64,000 bases of DNA from Nicotiana tabacum (taxonomy: Eukaryota > Streptophyta > Magnoliopsida > Solanales > Solanaceae). The position numbers were made by a program, and so were the translations under genes. The stretch lies in assembly GCF_000715075.1 (NCBI RefSeq), contig NC_134089.1, forward strand, positions 103,299,157 to 103,363,156, in the 5' to 3' direction. Positions 45,501 through 55,374 of the stretch are shown here, piece after piece. The notes below the pieces were generated by a model. That model did no database searches. It was not told where the DNA came from and saw only the letters and a program-made list of their open reading frames with translations. Each line of letters starts with the position of its first letter. The stretch's first letter is position 1.

Positions 45501-46310
45501 TTGGCAGACCATCTTGCTGAAAATCCTGTGGGAGGAGAATACAAGCCATTGAAAACGTATTTTCCTGATGAAGAAGTATCATTTGTAGGAGAGGACATTG
45601 CTGAAGCCTATGACGATTGGAGAATGTTCTTCGATGGGGCTGCAAACTTCAAATGAGTAGGCATTGGAGAAGTTTTGGTATCAAAAATAGGTCAACATTA
45701 CCCGATATCCGCAAAGCTTAAGTTTTCGTGCACCCATAATATGGCAGAATATGAGTCTTGTATTATGAGGCTCAATCTGGCCATTGAAATGAATATATAG
45801 GAGTTACTAGTAATTAGTGATTTGGATCATTTGGTACATCAATTTCAAGGAGAATGGGCTACGAAGAACACCAAGATACTACCATACATGTATCATGTGT
45901 AGGAATTGATGAAGAGATTCACAAGGATAGAATTTAAACATGTGCCCAGAATTCAAAATGAGTTTGCAGACGCACTGGCCACCTTATCATCAATAATACA
46001 ACATCCAAATAAGAATTTCATCGATCCCATCCCGGTGAGGATCCATAATCAGTCGGCTTACTGCACTCATGTTGAAGAAGAAACAGATGGAAAACCTTGG
46101 TTCCACGACATCAAAGAATATTTGGCGAAAGGAGAATATCCAAAACAGGCAAACCATACTCAGAAATGCACACTGAGGAGGTTTTCCAATCACTTCTTCC
46201 AAAGCGAATGGACCATGTATAGAAGAACTCATTATATGAGGTTGTTAAGGTGTGTTGACGAAAAGGAGGCTTCCAGATTGCTTGAGAAGATACATGTCAG
46301 AACTTGAGGA
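45501..46310 (+). pseudogene. E0 second RNase H (aRNH) domain
   Basis: Aligns with E2 22167-22830. Readable pieces include WRMFFDGAANFK with the expected FDG, NMAEYESCIMRL, and in frame 45906-46307 FKHVPRIQNEFADALATLSS with the last Asp. Stops at about 45656, 45799 and 45901 break it; two of these lie where E2 has a Gln codon. The first motif is better kept than in E2, the rest worse. Confidence 0.8.
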
Positions 46311-47335
46311 CCACATATGCCAGATACATGTCATTTCCAGATTGCTTGGATGACCATATAAACAGATTGCATTAGGTACGTCCAGAAATGCCACCAATGC
46401 CAGGTACATGCAAACATGATAAAGGTACCACCAAACGAGCTTAATGCAACAAGTGCACCTTGGCCTTTTGCTGCCTAGGAAATGGATGTCATCGGTCCGA
46501 TCGAGCCCACTTCTTCAAATGGCACCGGTTCATTTTAGTGTCAATCTACTATTTCACAAAATGGGAAGAGTCTGTATTTTACAAAGTTGTAACCAAAAAA
46601 GTCATCGCAGATTTTGTCAAGGATCGTATTGTTTGCAGATTCAGGGTTCCAGAGTCCATTATCACTGATAATGCCGCCAATCTCAACACTGATTTGATGA
46701 AAGCTATGTGTGAAACCTTCAAAATCAAGAACAAAAACTCTACAACATACATGCCTCAAATGAATAGAGTTATGGAAGCTGCCAACAAGGATATCAAGAA
46801 GATACTAAGGAAGATGGTAGAAAATCACAAACAATGGCACGAGAAGTTACCTTTTGCCCTGTTGGGATACCGCACTATGATCCGCACATCAACTGGGGAA
46901 ACTCCCTATTTACTGGTTTATGTTACCGAAGCTGTCATTCCAGCTGAAGTAGAAATTCTTTCTTTAAGGATCATACAAGAAGCTAAACTTAGTGATGCAG
47001 AATGGATAAGAAGCCGCTATGAGCAACTAGACCTCATAGATGGAAAAAGAATGAACAAAGTATGTCACGGTTAGTTTTATCAGAACATAATGTCAAGAGT
47101 TTTCAACAAAAGGGTCAGACCAAGACAATTCGCACTGAGGCAACTGGTATTGAAGCGGATCTTCCCACATCAGGATGAAGCTAAAGGGAAATTTTCACCC
47201 AACTAGAAAGGTCCTTACATGGTTCACTGGGTGCTAAAGGAGGAGCAATCATACTTGCAGAAATAGACGGAGAAGTTTGGCCAAAACCAATCAATACAGA
47301 CGTAGTCAAGAGATACTATGTTTAGATTATTTACA
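46300..47335 (+). pseudogene. int: E0 integrase
   Basis: The N-terminal zinc part (46230-46400) is badly disrupted and contains a partial duplication (CAGATACATGTCA near 46320). The core frame 46460-47074 reads YYFTKWEESVFYKVVTKKV, Asp in ESIITDNAANLN, Glu in RVMEAANKDIKKIL and FALLGYRTMIRTST. The first Asp is lost: where E2 has WGMDVIG, E0 is frameshifted (GNGCHRSD). The frame stops at 47072-47074. C-terminal pieces to 47335 are recognisable (FPHQDEAKGKF, frameshifted), ending near the conserved stem-loop. Confidence 0.85.
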
Positions 47336-47356
47336 TTTCTTCATCTGATGTAACTA

Positions 47357-47404
47357 AACTACGCTTGACTTGATTCTCATTTAAGAAGGGATACATAGGC
47401 AGCC
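47357..47404 (+). other. Conserved stem-loop, copy 5
   Basis: CTACG (47359-47363) faces CATAG (47394-47398), one mismatch that a G-to-A change explains. It lies just after integrase, like copy 3 in E2. Confidence 0.55.
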
Positions 47405-48049
47405 CTGTGGGTTTGGTCATATCTTAATAAAATCTTCATATTCCTTTAGAACCAGAAACAGGGGTAGAATTTTGAGGAGGACCCTCAAAATTCCGAAGCA
47501 AGTCCAGCTAACGCCATTATATGCCAGAAAGTCAAAAATCGGTTAAGTAACTGGGGTAGAATTTTGAGAAGGTAGATCCCACAAACTATGCCAGAACGTC
47601 AGAAATCGGTTAAGTAACTGGGGCAGAATTTTAAGGAGGACCCTCAAAATTCTTGTGCAAGGAAGCCGCAATGTCTCTAAAAGTTGTACAGTCAATAGTT
47701 CATCTAATTTACTTGATATTATATACCACTATGTTTTCTAAAAATAACTCTATTTCATCAATAAGTGCATATTTTCGAAAACGTTATTTCTATGGCCGCT
47801 AGGTGTTACCCACGGTAACTCAAACAGGGTCAATAGAGCAAAGCAAAGCAAGCAGAAAAGGGTACGAACCAACCTCCCCTACAAAACTCACGATTTTTCT
47901 TTGAATGCAGGCACAGTAAACATAACAGGAGTATTCGCAAATATATATATCAAAGTCATTATCCTCGTAACAATCAGGCTATCAGGCACAAATATATCTC
48001 CAACTAAGAAATATTCTACCCCCTGTCTGCTACTTGTTCACTGCATAAG

Positions 48050-48690
48050 GCTAAATATTGCCTTCTCTTTGCATGAGACTAAGCCTTGTCTCAAATCTTG
48101 CATGAGGCTAAGCCCTGCCTCCATATTTGCATAAGGCTAAGCACCGCCTTCTCTTTGTATGAGGCTAAACCCTGCCTCCACATTTGCATAAGGCTAAGCT
48201 CTACCTTCTCTTTGTATGAGACTAAGCCTTGTCTCAAATCTTTGCATGAGGCTAAGCCCTGCCTCCATATTTGCATAAGGCTAAGCACTGCCTTCTGTCT
48301 ACATGAGACTAAGCCCTGTCTCAAATCTTTGCATGAGGCTAAGCTCTGCCACCATATTTGCATAAGGCTAAGCACTGTCTTCTTTGCATGAGACTATGCC
48401 CTGTCTCGAACCTTGCATGAGGCTAAGCCCTGCCTCCACACTTGCATAAGGATAAGCACTGCCTTCTCCTCGCATGAGACTAAGCCCTGTCTCAAATCTT
48501 GCATGCGGCTAAGCCCTGCCTCGATCTTCGTATAAGGCTAAGCACTGCCTTCTCATGGGACTAAGCATTGTCTCACCTTGCATAAGTGTTGCTCTATCCT
48601 AAACTTTGCATTGTCTTCTTCTCTCGGGGCTAAGCTCTGTCCCCAAACTCGGTGCAAGGCTAAGCATTGCCTTGTTATTACCTTTGGTAT
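48050..48690 (+). repeat. E0 tandem hairpin array
   Basis: Units of about 29 bp: GAGAC-TAAGCCTT-GTCTC (48075-48092), GAGGC-TAAGCCCT-GCCTC (48104-48121), AAGGC-TAAGCACC-GCCTT (48133-48150), and many more. Each 5-bp stem pairs fully though the three types differ. The frames 48086-48391 (+) and 48091-48375 (-) are repeat artefacts. Confidence 0.87.
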
Positions 48691-49348
48691 CATGGCTTTG
48701 CATTTCATAGGCTGATGTATAGCTGACTTGTCCGAAGGCGTCATAGTCCGAAGGCATCATTCTTATAGCCTGAAGACACCATGTCATGGCCTCAGGATCT
48801 CTCAATACCGCACGTCATTATTCAAAAGGCGTCATGGTCCAAAGGCATTAATTTCATGGCTCGAGGACATTATTTCATGGCCTGCGAATCCCCTATCTCA
48901 TGAGTCATAGCCCAGGACGTCATGGTCTAAGGACGTCATCCTCTCCGTCCTAAGACAGCCTTCATGGTCCAAAGGTAATTTGCATCATGTTTAAATTCTC
49001 TTAGTGATCTATATATTTGCATACATTGTGTTTTAAGTTTTTGCAGGAAATCCAGGAGGTAACCGTCCTTCAAACAGGAGCAACCTTCGCTCTGGTTTCC
49101 ACTCATACCATTCCGATTTCCACTTATACCATTTATTGTTATCTCAAATGTAATCGATTCTCATCAATTACTCTCCTTTACCCCACGACCGTTCAGATAC
49201 GAATCCTGTGATACATCCGTTATATTTTAGACTCATAATCATAACTCCGCGTAAACCCATCAAATACTACCTTTCACAAAAGAACCTTTTCTGAAACTTG
49301 CTACCATTCCTATAACAAATCCATCGGCCTCATTTACCGTTGGGTATA

Positions 49349-49392
49349 GAACTACACACTCTCTGATTCCTATAAAACCAGAGATATGTAGG
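49349..49392 (+). other. Conserved stem-loop, copy 6
   Basis: CTACA (49352-49356) pairs with TGTAG (49387-49391); the inner stem is decayed. It lies about 100 bp before the PPT, like copies 1 and 2. Confidence 0.6.
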
Positions 49393-49490
49393 TAGCTCAG
49401 AGACCAGGGTGCTGCCTATATTTTTTAAAACACCCCATTTGGTCAAAATCGACCATCACTTCTTTACCCGAAAACTCTTTCATCCTTCCC

Positions 49491-49507
49491 GGGTAAAGAG
49501 GGGCAGC
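49491..49507 (+). other. E0 polypurine tract
   Basis: GGGTAAAGAGGGGCAGC directly precedes the LTR start. The tract fixes the orientation of all family A LTRs. Confidence 0.85.
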
Positions 49508-50099
49508 TGTTGATACCCAATTTTTCCATCATATATTTTTAAATGCATATATACTTTCAAAATAGTGCATGAACATCAACCAGTATTTTTCATAATTTTT
49601 TTGTAATTTTTAAAATATTTTAATTAATTTATTCTGATATTTTATTATCCAAATAATTACTAATTGAATTACAAATGGTTTTATGATAATTTATTGCTTA
49701 ATTTTATCATTTACATTTATACTAGGCTTTAATTATTTCATAAATAGCCATATGTACATGGTAGGGTTATAATTGCAATAATTTTGCAATAATGACCCCA
49801 TGTGTGCATAATTACCTTATTTCACAAGAAAATAACCTTTTATATTTTTATGGTACTAAATAATTATTTTAAATCATTTTCATGCGCAAATGATGTTTTT
49901 ATCATTTATAAATTATTTTATAAAATTATTTTATTAAGTTAATTGGGTATTTAAATAATAGCCCATTTTTCTTAATCAATTTCGGAATTTAGCCTACCAC
50001 AGCCCAATTAAACCCTAGCCCAATCCACCCTAGCCCACTTAAATGTAACCCATGATCCAATCTCCAAATAACCCGCCCTAGCCCGGAATCAATCCTGGT

Positions 50100-50121
50100 C
50101 GTTGATCTCAAAAGATCAACG
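50100..50121. repeat. Palindrome in LTR L5 (CGTTGATCT/AGATCAACG)
   Basis: Nine-base arms with a CAAA loop, 592 bp from the LTR start. Same place as in L1 and L2 but different arm bases. Confidence 0.7.
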
Positions 50122-51207
50122 GTCCAAGACTCTCTTTCCTTTTTTAATTTCCCTAACACCCAAAACCCTATTCACTTCTCCAATTACGCCGCCTCTGAAT
50201 CCTCTCCTCCTTTCTTATGCTCTCAAACCCTAGAGCATCGTCACTCAAAATTCCCTCCAAATCCCTTTGATTCCCAATCGGATATGGAATCATTTGGTGA
50301 TTTGCCGCCTTATCTGACCTCCTACCTCTATTGGTTGTTCGATTTTCGTGTTACTTGATGAGATCTCAAGGGATCGAACCAGATTTAGTTCAAATCTCTC
50401 ATCTTTTCGATTAATCCGCCTATATTCAACCCTATGTCTATGAGTACTATCACTTTCATGTTTTCATGACTTCAAATCCCTAGTTCAAACAAGATTTTCC
50501 ACCTCTGTTTATTTTTAATATAAACTTAGTTATTTCTTGTTGAATCTGTTAGACCTCTTTAGATCTGAAGGGTTTTGAGTTTGTTTGATATTTTTCCTTT
50601 AAGATTTTTCTATTTTTACTATTATTGTCAACCGATTTCATTTTTTCCTAAAGGCTAGGGTTTTGATTTTTCTAAGAGATTTATGCAAAATGTTTTAAAT
50701 GTTTAGGCATTTTTTAACTCTGGTTTTCTTCTTTGATTTTTTCGATTGATCTTACTGGAGTTTTATCTCTATGACTTTACACCTTAGGGTTTTCAATTAT
50801 TTGACTGTTGGTTATAATATACCTAGCCCTATCAACTAACGCATTAATTGATTTACTTGCGTAAGTAGGGTTTGAAATTGTGCTTCCCTTTAAAACTAAC
50901 ATTTCCTTATAGGATTTTTATCCGTTCTTTCCTTATGTGTGATTAATAATTGGTACTACCTCCCTTAATTCCTCTACTGGTCTGATTTCTGTTTTTTAAT
51001 TGATCTCTGGACTTACTACTTACCTTTTTTAAACCTCTATCTTGTCTACTGATTTACTTCGTGTGAGATTCTCCTTAATTAAGTGATACTTACTTAATTC
51101 TGCTTATTAGTTGATTCATGTTAGCCCTAATTGACTGATTAACTGATCTTTTTGCCATATTTGGGTGCAATTGATTTCCTACCTTATTTGTTTGCTCTAT
51201 TGTATGC

Positions 51208-51215
51208 TATAAAAA
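51208..51215 (+). promoter_or_regulatory. TATA box of LTR L5
   Basis: TATAAAAA on the plus strand, 1.70 kb into the LTR, followed about 120 nt later by the conserved leader hairpin. Confidence 0.6.
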
Positions 51216-52031
51216 CTTTTCATTATTCTGACACACGGACACACTCAAAAAGATACAGAAACACACACAAACTCTTATTCACACACACTCTCCATTGTAA
51301 TTCTTTCTGTTACTTATGTTTGTTGCACCGTCTAGCCGGCCAAAAGCCAAGGCTAGGCTATTGGATTCAACTTGCCTTCACCTTCCTAGTTGCTATCTCT
51401 TAACTAGTATGCCCCTATTTTTGTTACCATAATCTCTTCTATGTACTATGAGTCTCAGTATACTTCTGCTTTGATACTTGCCTCTTAGCCATCTCAATTA
51501 CTATGCCTCAGTTCCTATTCTCTATGCCTTATATGATTAGTTCACTTTGAACCTCAACATGTGTATGTATATTATATGTTTCTTGTTTATTTTAACTAGT
51601 ATGCTTTAGTCTGTTACCTCTTTGTCCCATGTGGCTGTGTAGTTAACATGCTTCTGTTCTGCCCTATGTTTCTCTTAACCAGCATGACTTAGGTCCTGTC
51701 TTGTTTTATATGAGAGCATGCTCTTGTTTGATCTATGACACTAATCTACATATTTCTCAACTAGCATCCCCCAATTCCTGTCCTGTTTATGTGCTGATAG
51801 TCTACCTTAGCATGTTCCTAATCAACTCATGGTTTTTGTGTACATCTTTCAAGAATAATGTGCTTTAGATTATCACTATCTTTTCTATATGGCTGTCTGA
51901 TTAGTCATTTGCCTTAGCATGTTCCTATCTGTTAAATACATGTCTATATGATTCCATTTGGTAATAGTTAATGGACTAAATCAGCTTGAGCAATATGAAA
52001 CCTTGTTTGTGACTTTGTTCTGTGTATTATT

Positions 52032-52490
52032 TGTCGCACCTCCTTTTTCCGCGCCCGCGAGGGGCATAGGGAGTTTTTCCAATTAAAGGACTGTCGAAAC
52101 GGGATTTATTTCTTTATTTCTTTATTAAGAACTAAATTAAGTTATAAAAGTGCAAATTAACTCCCAATAACAATTAACGCACTATTAAGTATTAATTAAG
52201 CATAAAATTGTATATTGGACATTAAATGCTAAAAATGCAAACGATGCCTATTTTTTGTAATTTTTAATTTTTGTAAAACAAATTCAATTACTAACAATTG
52301 TAGAATTAAATCCTACATGCAAAATGCGACATATTTTTGTATTTTTTATTAATTTAGCAAATAAACATGCACAGACAAATACAAATAATTATTCAAAATA
52401 TCACAAAAATTGCACACCAAAGAAAAATCATTTTATTTTTTGAATTTTCTGGGAGTAATTCTCATATAGGGCAAAAATCACGTGCTTACA
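52032..52490 (-). repeat. LTR L6 (3' LTR of B1), internally deleted
   Basis: In sense it starts TGTAAGCACGTGATTTTTGC at 52490 and ends GTGCGACA at 52032. It is 459 bp, against about 4.5 kb for L7. The first ~95 bp on the plus strand match L7 and L8; then near 52125 the sequence jumps to the other end of the LTR. The missing middle includes the TATA region. Confidence 0.88.
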
Positions 52491-52510
52491 GCTGCCCCTC
52501 TTTGCCCAAA
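52491..52510 (-). other. B1 polypurine tract
   Basis: The sense strand TTTGGGCAAAGAGGGGCAGC directly precedes TGTAAGCAC. It is close to the family A tract. Confidence 0.8.
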
Positions 52511-52620
52511 GACACAAAGGGTTTTCGTGCAAAGATAAAGCGAGCGATTTTTGCCCATTCGAGTACTCCGTTGAAGCATTTTTTGAAAAAGATTTGACCG
52601 AACCTTTGCTTCAAAGGTTT

Positions 52621-52663
52621 CCTACATATCCTGGGCTAAACAGGAATCAGGTCAATGTAGTTC
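52621..52663 (-). other. Conserved stem-loop, copy 7
   Basis: Outer CTACAT (52622-52627) pairs with ATGTAG (52655-52660). Inner TCCTG (52629-52633) pairs with CAGGA (52641-52645). Both are perfect. Confidence 0.75.
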
Positions 52664-52984
52664 GGGAAGTTTTAGTAGCTGGGACTACCGTGGGACTGCA
52701 ATGTTACTGTTGTTGCATGCTATTACCACTGCTTACCGATCTCCTTGTTACACCGTGCTTAAAAGAAAACAAGAAACTAGGCTAGAGTGGAATTTGTTTT
52801 TGTTGCCTCGCTTCTTTGTCTGCTTGAATTTCTTCCGGTGCTTTTCTTCTTATGACACATGTACTTGAGTTTGTACTGTGACCTCTTGCTGCAACCTTCT
52901 ATTTTCCGGTGCCGAGGAATTTTATTGTTTCCTGCTGGGGATTCCTATTGTAACCCTCTGTTCTATTGTCCTCTGACTTGATCT

Positions 52985-53660
52985 TGAAATATATGCCTCT
53001 GTTATCTGGGCGGGCTCCCAACTTCAATACTTGAAAATTAAAGACTTGAAATGTATGCCTCTATTCTATGGGCGGGCTCCCAACTTCAACAACTGAAATG
53101 TAAAGACTGAAATGTATGCCTCTGTTATCTGGGCGGGCTCCCAATATCAACAACAACTTTTAAAAATAAGCGACATTCCTCTCTTCAGGCGGGCTCCTGA
53201 CTTCAAATACATAACTTTTAAAATAAATGCCTTTCCTCTCTTCAGGCGGGCTCCTGACTTCAACAACAACTTTGAAAATAATCGTCATTCCTCTCTTCAG
53301 GCGGGCTCCTGACTTCAACCAATACATCGCCATTCCTTTCTTTAGGTTGGCAAGATTTCAACAACTTTTAAAAACGCCTTTCCTCTCTTCAGGCGGGCTC
53401 CTGACTTCAACAACAATTTTGAAAATAATCGTCATTCCTCTCTTCAGGCGGGCTCCTGATTTCAACTCATACATCGTCATTCCTTTCTTTAGGTTGGCAA
53501 GATTTCAACAACTTTTAAAAAATGCCTTTCCTCTCTTCAGGCGGGCTCCTGACTTCAACCAATAAATCGCCATTCTATTCTTCAGGGGGGCTCCTGATTT
53601 CAACCAATAAATCGCCATTCTATTCTTCAGGGGGGCTCCTGACTTCTTCTTCAACTTGTC
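52985..53660 (-). repeat. B1 tandem hairpin array
   Basis: Two unit types. The first (from 52990) holds TGGG-CGGGCT-CCCA at 53007-53020, 53069-53082 and 53130-53143. The second holds TCAGG-CGGGCT-CCTGA, first at about 53185-53200 and repeated to 53650. Stems pair fully in both types while the six-base loop stays the same. A third, decayed unit reads TTTAGGTTGGCAAGATTT. The frames 53112-53312 and 53227-53565 are repeat artefacts. Confidence 0.85.
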
Positions 53661-55334
53661 TTTTTCCTTCGCTCTGCTTTGTTCTTGCTTGCTGGGGATA
53701 ATACCACTATGGGAGTCTCCTTTCTTCCACTCCTTCAAATTCAATTTTTTTTTCTCTCAACACTGCTGAGGATAAAAGTGTTATCTTCTTGGGATAACGT
53801 TGTTGAGGATAATGCTTCTGGGGAATTTTATCCCTTCAAATCGATGCTTCATTCTTCTGGAAGCTGCTGGGGATGATAATGGTTTTTGCTTTTCTGAGCA
53901 CAAATGTCATCCCTTTGTTCTGTCTGCTGGGGAACAACTTCCTCCATTGAAACTTATTATATTGGGGCAACGCTGGTTCAAAGACCACTTCCCTTGAGAC
54001 TGGTGTTATCTTTATTCTTCCTCGATTAGGTACCTGACTTCCCAGAAAATTTTCTAAATGAAAGGAAAATTTTCTGCCCCAGTTTGACAGTCTCCCTTAT
54101 GGCATGCATTTCTGTCATCAATGCCATTTCCTTTACCAGTTTCAAATCGAACAAAATTTGTTAGTTTAAAACGTGGTGGTTGGTTGTGATACTCCTTCTG
54201 GGATGACTTTTCCCTCTCTCCTTCCCTGCTCTGCGTTCCAAAACTTGTTGGGGATGATATTATTTGCTGGGGATAATCCTTTTCTGTTGGGGATATCCCT
54301 CTTCTTTCGTGGCATGGCTCGGAAACTTGCATTTTCCCGACCTTTTAGTCTCGCATGAATTTCCCAAATCATGCTCATTGCTCTCCTTGTTTGTCCACTG
54401 GCCTTGGCCTTGAGGTTTAATAACTTTTGATTTTGGCAAGGATATCCCTCTTGACAATCGTCAATCCTTTTGTCAATTCCCTTTTGTTAGGGATATTTTT
54501 CTTGACACTGGCCTCGCGCTTGTTCCTTGCTGACTATACCACTTGGATGTACTAGTCAGATCTTGTCTTGCATAATTGGAAAGCTGATGGCCTATTTTGA
54601 AGTCATTTCCCACTGGTTCTGACCAAACAGACTCTACTGGGGAAATTTCTATGAAAGGAAAAGATAAAAGAAAACAGAATAAAAGACAACGGAAAAAGAT
54701 GACTCTTTAACAAAAGAAACTATAAAGAAAAACCTATCAAACGCATATACCGACTCTAATGGTCATGACATACATATGTGGCCTATCCTTCGTCATCAAT
54801 CGTCTTTCGAAGTCTTCCCTTGACTATCACCCATCTGATTCCCAATCTTATTTGACCTGTAGTGCCCGAAGGGTTTTCACTATCAAGCCTCTCTCATTTT
54901 GGTTTTTCTCTCAGCTTGCGTCGCCTTATGGTGTCCGTAAAAATTTTCACTGATAAGACTCTCTCATTTGTATCACTTTCCAGCTGGGGATTTGGAGTAT
55001 TGCCGGTATGACTCTCTCTGCTGGAGATTAGAGTCCTTTCTGCTGTGGAATAGAATGTTATGTTCATCGGTAAGATTCTCATTTGTCTGACTTGGCATCT
55101 TTTGCAGACTAATCATAAGGTCTTTCTTTGGACCGTAATGTGGGTTTTTTGGATAGGCTTAGAAAGAAAGGGTATTAAAGGCTCAAAAACAAAATAAATT
55201 TGGGGTTTTAAAATTACAACCTTCGGAACCAATTTTGCTTACAACGAGTACAACTCTTGCCCCAGTTTCTTGCTTGGGGATTATTTATTTATTATTTTTA
55301 ATTTCTTTTTACACCATGACCGAGTCGTGAGGCG
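53661..55334 (-). other. B1 internal region with GCTGGGGAT repeats
   Basis: No gene seen. Irregular repeats of GCTGGGGATAA type occur on the plus strand from 53690 to about 54340 and again near 54980-55030. The rest is mixed sequence with an A-rich patch at 54655-54740. The open frames on either strand are short and share no family motif. Confidence 0.6.
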
Positions 55335-55374
55335 CCTACGTATCCTCTTTGAGGAATCAGGTCAAACGTAGTTC
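55335..55374 (-). other. Conserved stem-loop, copy 8
   Basis: Outer CTACG (55336-55340) pairs with CGTAG (55367-55371). Inner TCCTC (55343-55347) pairs with GAGGA (55351-55355) around a three-base loop. Both are perfect. Confidence 0.75.

Larger units (their letters stand above)
47336..49490 (+). other. E0 3' untranslated region
   Basis: Non-coding. Order: stem-loop copy 5, three direct repeats of a GGGGTAGAATTTTGAGGAGG block (47461-47660), AT-rich part, hairpin array, CATGGTCYAAGG repeats (48730-48990), stem-loop copy 6, PPT. Apart from the insert in E1 it is the same plan as E2. Confidence 0.75.
1..52031 (+). mobile_element. E0: outer Tat/Ogre-type LTR retrotransposon (family A), interrupted
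   Basis: This is the outermost element. Only two parts belong to it: 1-3746 (end of ORF1, gag, protease, linker) and 43682-52031 (RT, RNase H, integrase, 3' region, first part of the 3' LTR). Everything between is E1. The two halves join without loss: the linker stops at 3746 and resumes at 43682, and the same stretch is continuous in E1 around 12960-13020 on the minus strand. The 5' LTR lies left of the window. The 3' LTR is itself cut at 52031 by a family-B element. Gene order ORF1, gag, PR, RT-RNase H, second RNase H, integrase is that of the Tat/Ogre clade. All frames carry stops or frameshifts, so it is a dead copy and, being the host of the others, the oldest. Confidence 0.9.
49508..52031 (+). 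repeat. LTR L5 (3' LTR of E0), interrupted
   Basis: Starts TGTTGATACCC at 49508 and runs to 52031, where the family-B LTR begins; the rest lies beyond the window. Palindrome 50100-50121, TATA box 51208-51215, leader hairpin 51334-51355, donor-like AGTATGCC at 51406-51413. A pyrimidine-rich stretch follows the palindrome (50125-50230). Sequence between TATA and 52031 differs strongly from L1-L4, so E0 is of another subgroup. Confidence 0.88.

Noticed and set aside
48086..48391. Open frame of 101 codons (and its antisense partner 48091-48375)
   Set aside because: It lies wholly in the tandem hairpin array; the repeat period makes it open in several frames and it has no homologue in E1 or E2.
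53227..53565. Open frame with a repeated FLSSGGLLTSTT peptide
   Set aside because: It is a translation of the family B hairpin array, on the strand opposite to the element.
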